Assembly: GCA_013152655.1 (NCBI GenBank)
Contig: JAADFW010000283.1
Span: 1 to 39,904, forward strand
Direction of reading: 5' to 3'
DNA from: Chlorobiota bacterium
GTDB taxonomy: Bacteria; Bacteroidota; Bacteroidia; Bacteroidales; B39-G9
DNA length: 39,904 nucleotides
Shown here: in pieces, positions 11,158 to 19,459 of the stretch
Layout: the number at the start of each line of letters is the position of its first letter
Position numbering within the stretch: position 1 is the first letter of the stretch
The notes under the pieces: generated by a model
Told to the model about the DNA's origin: nothing
The model's database searches: none
What the model saw: only the letters and a program-made list of their open reading frames with translations
Program-made: the position numbers and the translations under genes

Positions 11158-11201
11158 AACAATGATTTTTAATTGTTTTAGAACTTCAAAATAGTTTAAA
11201 A

Positions 11202-14165
11202 ATGATCATAAAATGGATTCCTGTTTTTTTATCGGCCTGCTTGTTTTCAGCATATGCTAATGCCCAAAATTATTTCCAACAAGAAGTTAATTATGAAATT
11301 CATGTTTCGCTAAATGACCAAAATAATTCCTTAAAAGGAAATATTACCATTGAATACACTAACAATTCTCCTGATAAACTGAGCTTTATTTATTTTCATT
11401 TATGGCCAAATGCGTATAAAAATAATAATACAGCTTTAGCAAGGCAAACTATTACATTAGGAGATTTAGATTTTTATTATGCAAGTGATAGTGTAAAAGG
11501 ATTTATTGACTCACTTAATTTTAAAGGAAATAATGAATTGTTAAAATGGGAATTTGACTCTGAAAACATTGACATTTGCAAACTGATTTTAAATAACCCC
11601 CTTAACCCAAGTGAAACAATAAAAATAACAACACCATTTTATATAAAAATACCATCGGCTAAATTTTCACGTTTTGGGCATTATGGCCAAAATTATAATA
11701 TTACACAATGGTTTCCCAAGCCGGCTGTTTATGACCAATATGGGTGGCATGCCTTTCCTTACCTCGACCAGGGAGAGTTTTATTCGGAGTATGGTTCATT
11801 TAATGTATTTATAACCCTTCCTGTAAATTATGTAGTTGCAGCTACAGGTAATCTTCAAACTGAAAGAGAAAAAGATTGGTTAAATCGAAAAATTGATGAA
11901 ACAGAAAACGCAATTAAAAAAAATAAATTTCGTGATAGCACACCATCTTCAACAAATGAAATGAAAACAATTCATTTTTATGAAAAAAATATTCATGATT
12001 TTGCCTGGTGGGCTTCAAAAGACTTTTTAGTATTAAACAGTAAAGTGGAATTGCCTCGCACAAAAAAGACAGTCCACACATATGTATATTTTAAAAAACA
12101 AGTTGCTCATTCATGGAAAGATGCTACCAATTATGTAAATGACGCACTTTATTATTATTCTCTTTGGATTGGAGACTACGCGTATAATAATTGCTCGGCT
12201 GTTTATAGTTCTTATGGAACCGGAGGTGGAATGGAATATCCTACAATTACGGCAATTGGGCCAACCGGTAATGCAAAAATGCTTGAAGAGGTAATTATGC
12301 ACGAAGTAGGACACAACTGGTTTTACGGAATGTTAGGCTCCAACGAGCGGGAATTCCCGTTTTTAGATGAAGGTATAAATTCAGCTTATGAACAGCGATA
12401 CCTTGAAACTAAATATCCTGATTATAAGCTATACGAAATGCTATTTAATAATGACAAAATAGCAAAAGTATTTGGTGTTGATAATTATCCTTTTCGGGAT
12501 ATGAATTATTATGGTTACTTAACCAGTGCAAGAAAAAATATTGACCAGGCAATCTCTGAAAATTCAACTGATTATTCAACCATTAACTATCTTACTATCG
12601 TATATCAAAAATCTGCCCTTGCTTTTACCTATTTAAGGGCATTTTTAGGCGATTCTCTTTATGATGCTGCTATGAAAGATTATTTTGTTAATTGGAAATT
12701 TAAACACCCTTACCCCGACAATTTGGAAAGCATCTTTCATAATCATACCAGCAAAGACCTTTCATGGTTTTTTAATGATTTACTTACTACAACAAAAAAA
12801 ATTGATTACAAAATAAGTAAAGTTAAAAATGATAGTGTTTTGGTTAAGAATAAAGCCAAAATTAATAGTCCGGTAAATTTAAGTGGGATAAAAAACAACC
12901 AGATAACAAATACTCAATGGTTTGAGGGTTTTACAGGTAAAAAATGGCTCAAATTTCAAACAAATAGTTATGATAAAATAGCAATTGATTATCAGCAGGA
13001 TATTCCGGAAATAAAACGAACCAACAACACATTTATAACCCATAAACTGTTAAAAAAAACAGAACCATTAGCATTACAGTTTGCCGGATTAATTGAAAAT
13101 CCAAACAAGACACAACTGAATTATTTTCCTGCTTTTGGCTATAATTATTATGATAAATTAATGCCCGGTATTTTATTATACAATAATTTATGGCCACAAA
13201 AAAACTTTGAGTTTCAATTACTTCCTTTCTACAGTTTTGGAAATAATATGCTGGCAGGGAATGCCAATTTTGTTTACACTTTTTTTCCATTACAGAAATA
13301 CTTACAAAGTGCTGAACTTAAAGTTACTACTGAAAAATATGGCAGTAAAAGCTTAATAGATAAATATTATTATAAAGTTAAACTACAGGCTTCATTCGAT
13401 ATAAAAAAGAAACATTTAAACAGCCCTTATTTTAATAAAATTACCCTAAACACCATTAGTGTTCCGTATGATTTATTTTATAATCTTAAATATAGCTTTT
13501 TCAATAAAAATAAATTGCATCCTACCGGATTTAGTGTAAATATGCAAACCACCGGGAAATACTTAAAATCGTGGATTGAAGCTAACAGTAAAATACATTA
13601 TAAGATAAATAAAAGTATTTATCTTAGGTTTTTTGCCGGTAAATTTTTGTATCAGGCTAACCAGTATTACGGAAACTATAATTTTAGAATGAGTGGCTTA
13701 TTAGGAAAACAGGATTATTTATACGAAACTATTTTTCTGGGACGTGAAGAAGATGTAAGAGAAGCCAATAAAAGCACATTTTTATCCAGGCAATTTGTTG
13801 AATCAGATGGAGGATTTTCAATTTATTCTTCCCTGGGACAAACAAATAATTGGTTAATTAGTATAAATTCGAGTATTGATGTACCTTTTATAACTCCTTT
13901 AAAAGTATATTTTAATATAGCAACATTTGACAATGCAAAAAGTTTTTTGAATAACTCCGGATTTGTTTTTTACGAAACAGGTATTAAACTAAGCTTGATA
14001 AATGATATAATAAATGTGTATTTCCCAATAAGTTACTCAAATGAGATTAAACAAAATGCCGAGCTTAACAATTATTACACTAATTATGCTCAGAAAATAA
14101 GATTTTCTTTAAGTTTAAATAAAATAAACCCCTTTAAACTCGCTAAGGATTTTGTTTATTATTAA
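11202..14165 (+). CDS. M1-family metallopeptidase with beta-barrel-like C-terminal half
   Basis: This is a secreted zinc aminopeptidase-like protein of 987 residues. The signal peptide ends at about SAYANAQ. The gluzincin site is complete: GGMEY at 342-346 (the GAMEN equivalent), HEVGH at 367-371, and the third zinc ligand Glu390, exactly 18 residues after the last His. Residues of about 30-210 fit the N-terminal beta domain of the family. From roughly residue 600 to the end the sequence is unlike the M1 helical domain. It reads as alternating aromatic/polar beta strands with Tyr/Asn/Lys-rich turns, like an outer-membrane barrel. Surface anchoring is inferred from this and not proven. It lies between the TlpA-like gene and lpxH. 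Confidence 0.92.
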   Translation: MIIKWIPVFLSACLFSAYANAQNYFQQEVNYEIHVSLNDQNNSLKGNITIEYTNNSPDKLSFIYFHLWPNAYKNNNTALARQTITLGDLDFYYASDSVKGFIDSLNFKGNNELLKWEFDSENIDICKLILNNPLNPSETIKITTPFYIKIPSAKFSRFGHYGQNYNITQWFPKPAVYDQYGWHAFPYLDQGEFYSEYGSFNVFITLPVNYVVAATGNLQTEREKDWLNRKIDETENAIKKNKFRDSTPSSTNEMKTIHFYEKNIHDFAWWASKDFLVLNSKVELPRTKKTVHTYVYFKKQVAHSWKDATNYVNDALYYYSLWIGDYAYNNCSAVYSSYGTGGGMEYPTITAIGPTGNAKMLEEVIMHEVGHNWFYGMLGSNEREFPFLDEGINSAYEQRYLETKYPDYKLYEMLFNNDKIAKVFGVDNYPFRDMNYYGYLTSARKNIDQAISENSTDYSTINYLTIVYQKSALAFTYLRAFLGDSLYDAAMKDYFVNWKFKHPYPDNLESIFHNHTSKDLSWFFNDLLTTTKKIDYKISKVKNDSVLVKNKAKINSPVNLSGIKNNQITNTQWFEGFTGKKWLKFQTNSYDKIAIDYQQDIPEIKRTNNTFITHKLLKKTEPLALQFAGLIENPNKTQLNYFPAFGYNYYDKLMPGILLYNNLWPQKNFEFQLLPFYSFGNNMLAGNANFVYTFFPLQKYLQSAELKVTTEKYGSKSLIDKYYYKVKLQASFDIKKKHLNSPYFNKITLNTISVPYDLFYNLKYSFFNKNKLHPTGFSVNMQTTGKYLKSWIEANSKIHYKINKSIYLRFFAGKFLYQANQYYGNYNFRMSGLLGKQDYLYETIFLGREEDVREANKSTFLSRQFVESDGGFSIYSSLGQTNNWLISINSSIDVPFITPLKVYFNIATFDNAKSFLNNSGFVFYETGIKLSLINDIINVYFPISYSNEIKQNAELNNYYTNYAQKIRFSLSLNKINPFKLAKDFVYY

Positions 14166-14211
14166 TATTTATTATGTTTGGAATACTACAATTGTTTAAA
14201 AGATTATAAAC

Positions 14212-14961
14212 TTGGAAAAAAGGAAAAATATATATTTTGCTTCAGATGTACATTTGGGGCTACCCGATTATGAAAAAAGCCGCAACAGGGAAAAATTATT
14301 TGTAAAGTGGTTAGACGAAATTAAAAATGATGCAAAAGCTATATATTTATTAGGCGATATTTTTGATTTTTGGTTTGAATATAAAAAAGTTGTTCCTCGT
14401 GGTTTTACTCGCTTATTGGGCAAAATTTCAGAAATTACAGATTCAGGTATTCCGGTTCATTTTTTTACCGGAAATCATGACTTATGGATATTTGATTATT
14501 TGCCTAAAGAAACAGGCGTTATTATTCACAGAAATCCTGTTATAGCAGAATTTTCAGGAAAAAAGTTTTTTCTGGCCCATGGTGACGGCTTAGGCCCTTA
14601 CGACAAAGGATATAAATTGCTAAAACGCATTTTTACCAATAAAACCATACAATGGTTTTTTGCACGCCTGCATCCAAATGTAGCATTGATGATTGCCCAT
14701 TCATGGTCGAATAAGAGCAGGTATTCCAAAGGTATTGAAGCTGAAGAATTCAGAGGCAAAGACAAAGAATGGCTTTTCCTTCATGCTAAAGAACTTCTTG
14801 AACAAAATCATTATGATTACCTTATTTTCGGACACAGGCATGTAGCAATAAATATTGAAATAGGAGAAAAAAGCCGTTTTATAAATCTTGGCGACTGGAT
14901 AACAAATTATACTTATGGTATGTTTGACGGAGAAAAATTTCAGCTTTTAAAATATAATTAA
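14212..14961 (+). CDS. lpxH: UDP-2,3-diacylglucosamine diphosphatase
   Basis: LpxH hydrolyses UDP-2,3-diacylglucosamine to lipid X and UMP in lipid A synthesis, at the inner face of the inner membrane. The 249-residue protein has all the calcineurin-like metal motifs in order: SDVHLG (Asp12, His14), LLGDIFDFW, TGNHDLW, LAHGDGLG, and FGHRH near the end. The start codon is TTG at 14212; no in-frame ATG is available before the SDVHLG motif. The gap to the M1 peptidase is 46 bp on the same strand. Its last four bases overlap the convergent redoxin gene. Confidence 0.95.
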   Translation: MEKRKNIYFASDVHLGLPDYEKSRNREKLFVKWLDEIKNDAKAIYLLGDIFDFWFEYKKVVPRGFTRLLGKISEITDSGIPVHFFTGNHDLWIFDYLPKETGVIIHRNPVIAEFSGKKFFLAHGDGLGPYDKGYKLLKRIFTNKTIQWFFARLHPNVALMIAHSWSNKSRYSKGIEAEEFRGKDKEWLFLHAKELLEQNHYDYLIFGHRHVAINIEIGEKSRFINLGDWITNYTYGMFDGEKFQLLKYN

Positions 14962-15710
14962 AATATAATTGCCTTTTTTACGTCTGCCAGTTCTCTGTCA
15001 ATCATCATTTTTATTAAATAATAACCGGGAGTTAAATTATTATGTGCTATTGAAAAGTCATTTTCGCCTTTCATAGCATTAAAACTTCTTTTTAATCTGA
15101 TGTTTCCTAATAAATCGATAACCTCAATATTGGCACTTGCCTCTTTTTCAGTATAAAATTTCAAATAAATTCCATCATTAGTTGAAATGTACATAATTCG
15201 GTTTTTTTGACTACTAATTTTATCAATATTTGAAGCAGCCGAAGGACAATTATCCAAAATTAATTGAACATTATCAAGGGAAGATTTTTTGTACCATTTG
15301 TTGGGACAAACCACAAAGTTTTGCGGAAAATATTCAATATTATACATTGAATCGCTTAACACATCATTGTTACTGTAAGTTGAAAACCCAACATAATTAC
15401 CATTATATGTTGAAATAAACTCTTCAATAGCCTCATTATCGGCAAGATAACTATCAATGGCCATTAAAGTAAATTTACTACTGTCATTTTGTTCGTAAAT
15501 TGCCTGAATTAGTGGAACTTCGTCGGCACAGGTGCCACACGAAACAGAAAAAAAACTTAATAAAACTGACTTTCCTGCATTTAATTCATCGTACAGATTA
15601 TAGGAAACTCCTTTGGTATTCTCAAGGGTAAAATCAGGAGCTATTGTTTGTGTAAATGTGTTTGAAACGTATAAAGTAATTATAAAGAAAGCAAGTATAA
15701 TATTTTTCAT
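14958..15710 (-). CDS. Secreted redoxin with type IX secretion sorting domain
   Basis: This is an exported thioredoxin-fold protein of 250 residues. The signal peptide is about residues 1-20 (cleaved near TFTQ). The redoxin domain begins APDFTLENTKG, with active-site SCGTC (Cys58, Cys61). The C-terminal 75 residues have a T9SS type A pattern: VIDLLGN, then NLTPGYYLIKMM, then a Lys-rich strand ending KKAIIF. So it is probably exported by Sec and then placed on or released from the cell surface by T9SS. The residues between the redox motif and the tail contain two further Cys. The ends of this gene and lpxH overlap by 4 bp, tail to tail. Confidence 0.9.
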   Translation of the reverse strand: MKNIILAFFIITLYVSNTFTQTIAPDFTLENTKGVSYNLYDELNAGKSVLLSFFSVSCGTCADEVPLIQAIYEQNDSSKFTLMAIDSYLADNEAIEEFISTYNGNYVGFSTYSNNDVLSDSMYNIEYFPQNFVVCPNKWYKKSSLDNVQLILDNCPSAASNIDKISSQKNRIMYISTNDGIYLKFYTEKEASANIEVIDLLGNIRLKRSFNAMKGENDFSIAHNNLTPGYYLIKMMIDRELADVKKAIIF

Positions 15711-15802
15711 TACAGATTGTTAATTATGCAGTTAAAAGTAAATTTACATTTTTAGAAATTCAAGTAAAATAAATTATTGTGATTTAGGAGATTATTAACA
15801 TA

Positions 15803-17179
15803 TTATTTCGCTTGTTTTTCATTATAAGTCACTTGCATCCACTTTGGAATATTCCCTTTTGGTGGCTTTTTGCCATAAAAGAAATCATCTGAATAAAGTG
15901 CCAGATACCTGAATAAAAAATTATTTTTGATGCCTTTTCTTACTAAATTATGCATCAAATTATTTGGGTGTGCATAAGGGCAGGCTTTTATGCATTTTCC
16001 ACAATCGGTGCCTACAGAACACCAATAAGTAAAGCACGATTCTGCATTTATTTTCCAACGGTAAATTCCATCAATTTTCTCTTTTTTATCAAATGATATG
16101 GCCTTACTCGGACAATTAGCAGCACATTTTTTGCAAATTTCACAAAAATGAGCAACGGTTTTATCCGCTTTACGTTTAGAAATTACTAACGGTAAATCGG
16201 TTGTTATTACAGCAATTCTAACTCTCGGTCCCAATTTAGGCACCATCAACAACCCCATTCTGCCAATTTCTCCCAATCCTGCATCTCTTGCTACCAAAGG
16301 GCAAACAACTTCATAGTTGCCATCAATATGCGCTTTGGCAGGATAACCCAGTTCACGAATAAATTTTGCAATTTGTACAGCTATTGTTCCGGCAGACAAA
16401 TATTGTTGTGCACTTTCAAAAACAGTTGGAGCATTGGGAGCGGCATCAATATTAAATTTATCCATTTCAACCGTTAAGGCAATGGCATATTTATGATAAT
16501 TAATTATTTCTTTGCCATATTTTTCCCGCCGTCCTTTAACAGAATATAAATGATAGGGTTTTAGTTCAGTAACACCCACATCAACAGCACCCAGTTTTTT
16601 ACTCCAGTTTTTTATATAACCTGTTATTGAAATTGTGTCAACATAAGTTTTTGTATTATTTATTTCTCCATCAATAAAATTTCTATATGCTGAAACCGTA
16701 TAAAAACTTGCTTCGGCTGAAGCAAATAGAACAGGGTCGTAATTTGCTGATTTTGACGAAAGCAAACCCGGTTTAACCCTGAATTTATCATCAAGTAATT
16801 TTTGTTGAGGCTTGTTGTTGTAATAAGAATTAAATTTTTCTGTATCGGGAATTAATTCGTTTCTGGAAAACATGGTATCGCGTTCATCATGCTTTATTAA
16901 AGGCGTATCGCTTGCATTATCAATTTCTCCGTTTAAGGGAATAACGAAAATTATAACTACAAAAGCACTAATTACAATAAGAGCCAATGAAATATAATTG
17001 GAAATTTCAGTATTTGTAAAACCCGGTAAAAGAAATATGATTAAACCCGGCCATGAAATTAGAAAAAAACGGATAGATGCCCGTTTTTCTTTTTCGAGCA
17101 ATGACACAAAAGCTGCTAAATTCAATAAAATAAATAAGCTTACTCCTATTATAAATGTTACTAACTTAAGATTTATCAT
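15803..17179 (-). CDS. Membrane-anchored reductive dehalogenase-like Fe-S protein
   Basis: This 458-residue protein has three hydrophobic helices at about 5-27, 36-54 and 60-82. A soluble part follows that resembles reductive dehalogenase catalytic subunits (RdhA, related to QueG). It has GLGEIGRMGLL followed by GPRVRIAVITTDLPL, the conserved RdhA core. Two ferredoxin-type cluster motifs follow: Cys346, 349, 352 and 356-Pro, then Cys387, 393, 396 and 400-Pro within CFTYWCSVGTDCGKC. No twin-arginine signal is present. The Lys/Arg-rich first loop suggests a cytoplasmic catalytic part. The substrate and corrinoid binding cannot be confirmed; it could be a non-dehalogenating relative. The phosphatase gene is 13 bp upstream, so an operon is likely. 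Confidence 0.85.
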   Translation of the reverse strand: MINLKLVTFIIGVSLFILLNLAAFVSLLEKEKRASIRFFLISWPGLIIFLLPGFTNTEISNYISLALIVISAFVVIIFVIPLNGEIDNASDTPLIKHDERDTMFSRNELIPDTEKFNSYYNNKPQQKLLDDKFRVKPGLLSSKSANYDPVLFASAEASFYTVSAYRNFIDGEINNTKTYVDTISITGYIKNWSKKLGAVDVGVTELKPYHLYSVKGRREKYGKEIINYHKYAIALTVEMDKFNIDAAPNAPTVFESAQQYLSAGTIAVQIAKFIRELGYPAKAHIDGNYEVVCPLVARDAGLGEIGRMGLLMVPKLGPRVRIAVITTDLPLVISKRKADKTVAHFCEICKKCAANCPSKAISFDKKEKIDGIYRWKINAESCFTYWCSVGTDCGKCIKACPYAHPNNLMHNLVRKGIKNNFLFRYLALYSDDFFYGKKPPKGNIPKWMQVTYNEKQAK

Positions 17180-17192
17180 AAATAAATAATTA

Positions 17193-18299
17193 TTAAATTG
17201 AAAAACCCACTACTAAAACATCGTCAACCTGTGAATAGCCTGATTTCCAATTTTCAAAAGTAACATTTAATAATTTTTTTTGCTCAGATAATGGTTTTTT
17301 ATGAATAGATAATAGTAGTTCTTTAAATTTTTTTGACCCGAATTTTTTATTTCTTTCGCCCCCAAACTGATCAGCAAAACCATCTGAAAACATATAAAAA
17401 ATATCACTGTTTTGCAGTTCAATTGTAATATCCCTGAAAGGAATTTCCTCTAAATAAATACCAACCGGATTAGGCGTTCCTTTATATTTTATTAGTTCAT
17501 TATTTCTAATTAAGAAAAGCGGGTTGTTAGCACCTGAAAATTGCAAAATGTTCTTTTTCAGGTCAATTATTGAAACCGCAATATCCATCCCGTCTTTTGT
17601 TGAATTTTCATCATTTGTTTGATGAAGGTTCGTTTTTATCATATTACGCAAATTATCCAGCAATATTCCGGGTGAGATATCTTCTGTATCACGTAACATT
17701 TTATCCGAAATTTCCTTTAAATAAGAAATTCCCAACATGCTCATAAAGGCTCCCGGCACTCCATGTCCGGTACAATCAGCAGCTACAAGTATTATTTTTT
17801 CACTTATTTTTCTTACCCAATAAAAGTCGCCGCTTACAATATCGCGCGGTTTAAAGAAAATGAAATAGTCTGACAAAAACTCTTTAAACCTCGCCTCTTT
17901 AGGCAGAAGTGTCCTTTGAATCCTGCTTGCATAGTTTATACTATCGGTAATTTGAACATTTTTTTCATTAAGCTCATTTTTTTGCTGTTCAATTTTAATC
18001 AAATGACTTTGAATTTCTTTTTTTTGCTGCTCAATAATTTGAAGCTGCCTTTTAACAAATTTAGTCCAGTAAAACTGTCCTTCAATTATTAGCCAGAACA
18101 ACATAATGAACCAAAAAAGACTGAAATTATCAAAAATAATTTTGGCTAAATGACCGGAATTTTCAGGTACTTTTATTTGAAAAAAGAAAAAAAATACTGC
18201 TAATGACAAAAATAAAAGCCCAAGAATTAAATATAACAGTAAAAAATGCTTACGATTTATTTTAAACAAACCATAAACCTTAATTTTAATTTCTTCCAT
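17193..18299 (-). CDS. SpoIIE-type PP2C serine phosphatase with membrane anchor
   Basis: This is a predicted signalling phosphatase of the PPM/RsbU-SpoIIE class. From the ATG at 18299 it has 368 residues (an in-frame start at 18338 would add 13). Two membrane helices lie within about the first 80 residues. A coiled coil rich in IEQQKKE-like heptads follows. The catalytic domain then opens with RIQRTLLP and carries DIVSGDFYW and ADCTGHGVPGAFMSMLG, where the metal-binding Asp/Gly are intact, and later FYMFSDGFADQFGG. Such proteins act on anti-anti-sigma or similar Ser-phosphorylated partners; none is encoded nearby. It is immediately upstream of the RdhA-like gene and divergent from the LiaF-like gene. 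Confidence 0.92.
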   Translation of the reverse strand: MEEIKIKVYGLFKINRKHFLLLYLILGLLFLSLAVFFFFFQIKVPENSGHLAKIIFDNFSLFWFIMLFWLIIEGQFYWTKFVKRQLQIIEQQKKEIQSHLIKIEQQKNELNEKNVQITDSINYASRIQRTLLPKEARFKEFLSDYFIFFKPRDIVSGDFYWVRKISEKIILVAADCTGHGVPGAFMSMLGISYLKEISDKMLRDTEDISPGILLDNLRNMIKTNLHQTNDENSTKDGMDIAVSIIDLKKNILQFSGANNPLFLIRNNELIKYKGTPNPVGIYLEEIPFRDITIELQNSDIFYMFSDGFADQFGGERNKKFGSKKFKELLLSIHKKPLSEQKKLLNVTFENWKSGYSQVDDVLVVGFSI

Positions 18300-18378
18300 G
18301 GCAAAGTTATGCTGACATTCAAGTAAATTACTAAGCAATTTACTAAAAAATTATAAGCTTCATAACTTAAAGAAATGC

Positions 18379-18408
18379 TTTACCGATAAAAAACCGCATT
18401 TTACCGAT
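18379..18408 (+). promoter_or_regulatory. 9-bp direct repeat, candidate LytTR operator
   Basis: TTTACCGAT occurs at 18379-18387 and again at 18400-18408. The spacer is 12 bp, so the centres are 21 bp (two helical turns) apart. This is the known geometry of LytTR-family sites. It lies just upstream of the candidate promoter for the LiaF-like gene, which is grouped with a LytTR regulator gene. Confidence 0.55.
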
Positions 18409-18414
18409 TTCCTG

Positions 18415-18445
18415 TTTTTCAAGCTAATGTATCAACCTATTTTTG
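18415..18445 (+). promoter_or_regulatory. Candidate promoter of the LiaF-like gene
   Basis: The -7 box TATTTTTG is at 18438-18445 and fits TAnnTTTG. At the -33 position TTTT (18415-18418) stands where TTTG is expected, with a 19-bp spacer. The weak -33 element next to the direct repeat would suit an activated promoter. Confidence 0.5.
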
Positions 18446-18478
18446 AAGAAGTTATTAATCAATTAAAAAGTAAATATT

Positions 18479-19195
18479 ATGGAACGAATGAATGAAACAC
18501 AAAACAGGTTTGATAAAAGAATTATACTGGCCTTACTATTAATGCTTTTTGGCGGGTTGCTCCTGGCGGGCAATTTTCATATTATACCATATAATGTAAA
18601 ACATTACATATTTTCATGGAAAATGCTGTTAATAGTTATTGGTGTTATTAGTCTGGCAAGTCGTCAAAGTGTAATTACCGGTGTAATATTAATTGCAATT
18701 GGGGTATTTTTTATGTTACCAGATATTTTTTATATGCCATTTAATTATCACCGTTTGTTTTGGCCGGTATTTTTAATTGGATTAGGAATTTTGCTGTTAT
18801 TTAGAAGAAGAAGATACGATGATAATGGTTATCATCCTTCCTCTGTTTACGACCATGATTATATTGATGAATTGAATGTATTTAGTGGAAGCGAACGTAC
18901 AATAACCTCGCAAAATTTTAAAGGTGGCAAAATAACTTCTGTTTTTGGCGGTTCTTCTTTTGATTTGTTAAATGCCAAATTAGCTCCCGGCACTAATGTA
19001 ATTGATGTTTTCACCTTATTTGGAGGGTCAAAAATCATTGTTCCGGCAAACTGGGAAATAAAAGTTGATGTTATTTCTATTTTTGGCGGTTTTTCCGATA
19101 AACGCAGAAATGTTATTAACGTTACAGACTCCGATCAAAGACTTGTTATAAAAGGAATTGCTATTTTTGGTGGAGGAGAAATCAAAAGTATTTAA
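18479..19195 (+). CDS. LiaF-like membrane protein
   Basis: This 238-residue inner-membrane protein has four hydrophobic helices within about the first 105 residues (DUF5668-like). A short RRRR stretch comes next, then a beta-rich cytoplasmic domain like the C-terminal part of LiaF. That domain has repeated GG turns: SVFGGSSFD, TLFGGSKI, SIFGGFSD and IAIFGGGE. In Firmicutes LiaF inhibits the LiaS kinase; here the next two genes encode a LytS-type kinase and a LytTR regulator, so an analogous role is plausible but inferred. The in-frame ATG at 18488 is an alternative start. A hairpin at 19286-19312 separates it from the kinase gene. Confidence 0.88.
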   Translation: MERMNETQNRFDKRIILALLLMLFGGLLLAGNFHIIPYNVKHYIFSWKMLLIVIGVISLASRQSVITGVILIAIGVFFMLPDIFYMPFNYHRLFWPVFLIGLGILLLFRRRRYDDNGYHPSSVYDHDYIDELNVFSGSERTITSQNFKGGKITSVFGGSSFDLLNAKLAPGTNVIDVFTLFGGSKIIVPANWEIKVDVISIFGGFSDKRRNVINVTDSDQRLVIKGIAIFGGGEIKSI

Positions 19196-19285
19196 GTAAT
19201 ATTAACGATTGTATAAAAGTATCTGAAAACAAAGAGAGTAATAGGCAAAAAACTGAATAAGAGAAAGTTTAAGAGGTTGGCAAAG

Positions 19286-19312
19286 TGTTCCACTTTTTGA
19301 AAAAGTGGAACA
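19286..19312 (+). terminator. 27-nt palindrome between LiaF-like and kinase genes
   Basis: TGTTCCACTTTTT, one central G and AAAAAGTGGAACA form a perfect 13-bp inverted repeat. In RNA it would give about an 11-bp stem with a short loop, followed by TTTATATT. It is probably a terminator or attenuator 91 nt after the LiaF-like stop codon. The U tract is weak, and an operator role is possible. Confidence 0.6.
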
Positions 19313-19459
19313 TTTATATTAAAATAAAGTATATTTTAATAACTATAACTCCGTATATTTAATATCAGAATGTATAATGAACAACTTGATAGGATAAGTT
19401 TTAAAAAAACTTTATTTACAACAACATTCTTATAAATTTACACTAATTAAGTTTCAAAA

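Noticed and set aside
11156-11179. Hairpin AAAACAAT...ATTGTTTT between the TlpA-like and M1 genes as a terminator
   Set aside because: The stem is almost all A-T, overlaps the stop codon and lacks a T run, so it is too weak to call.
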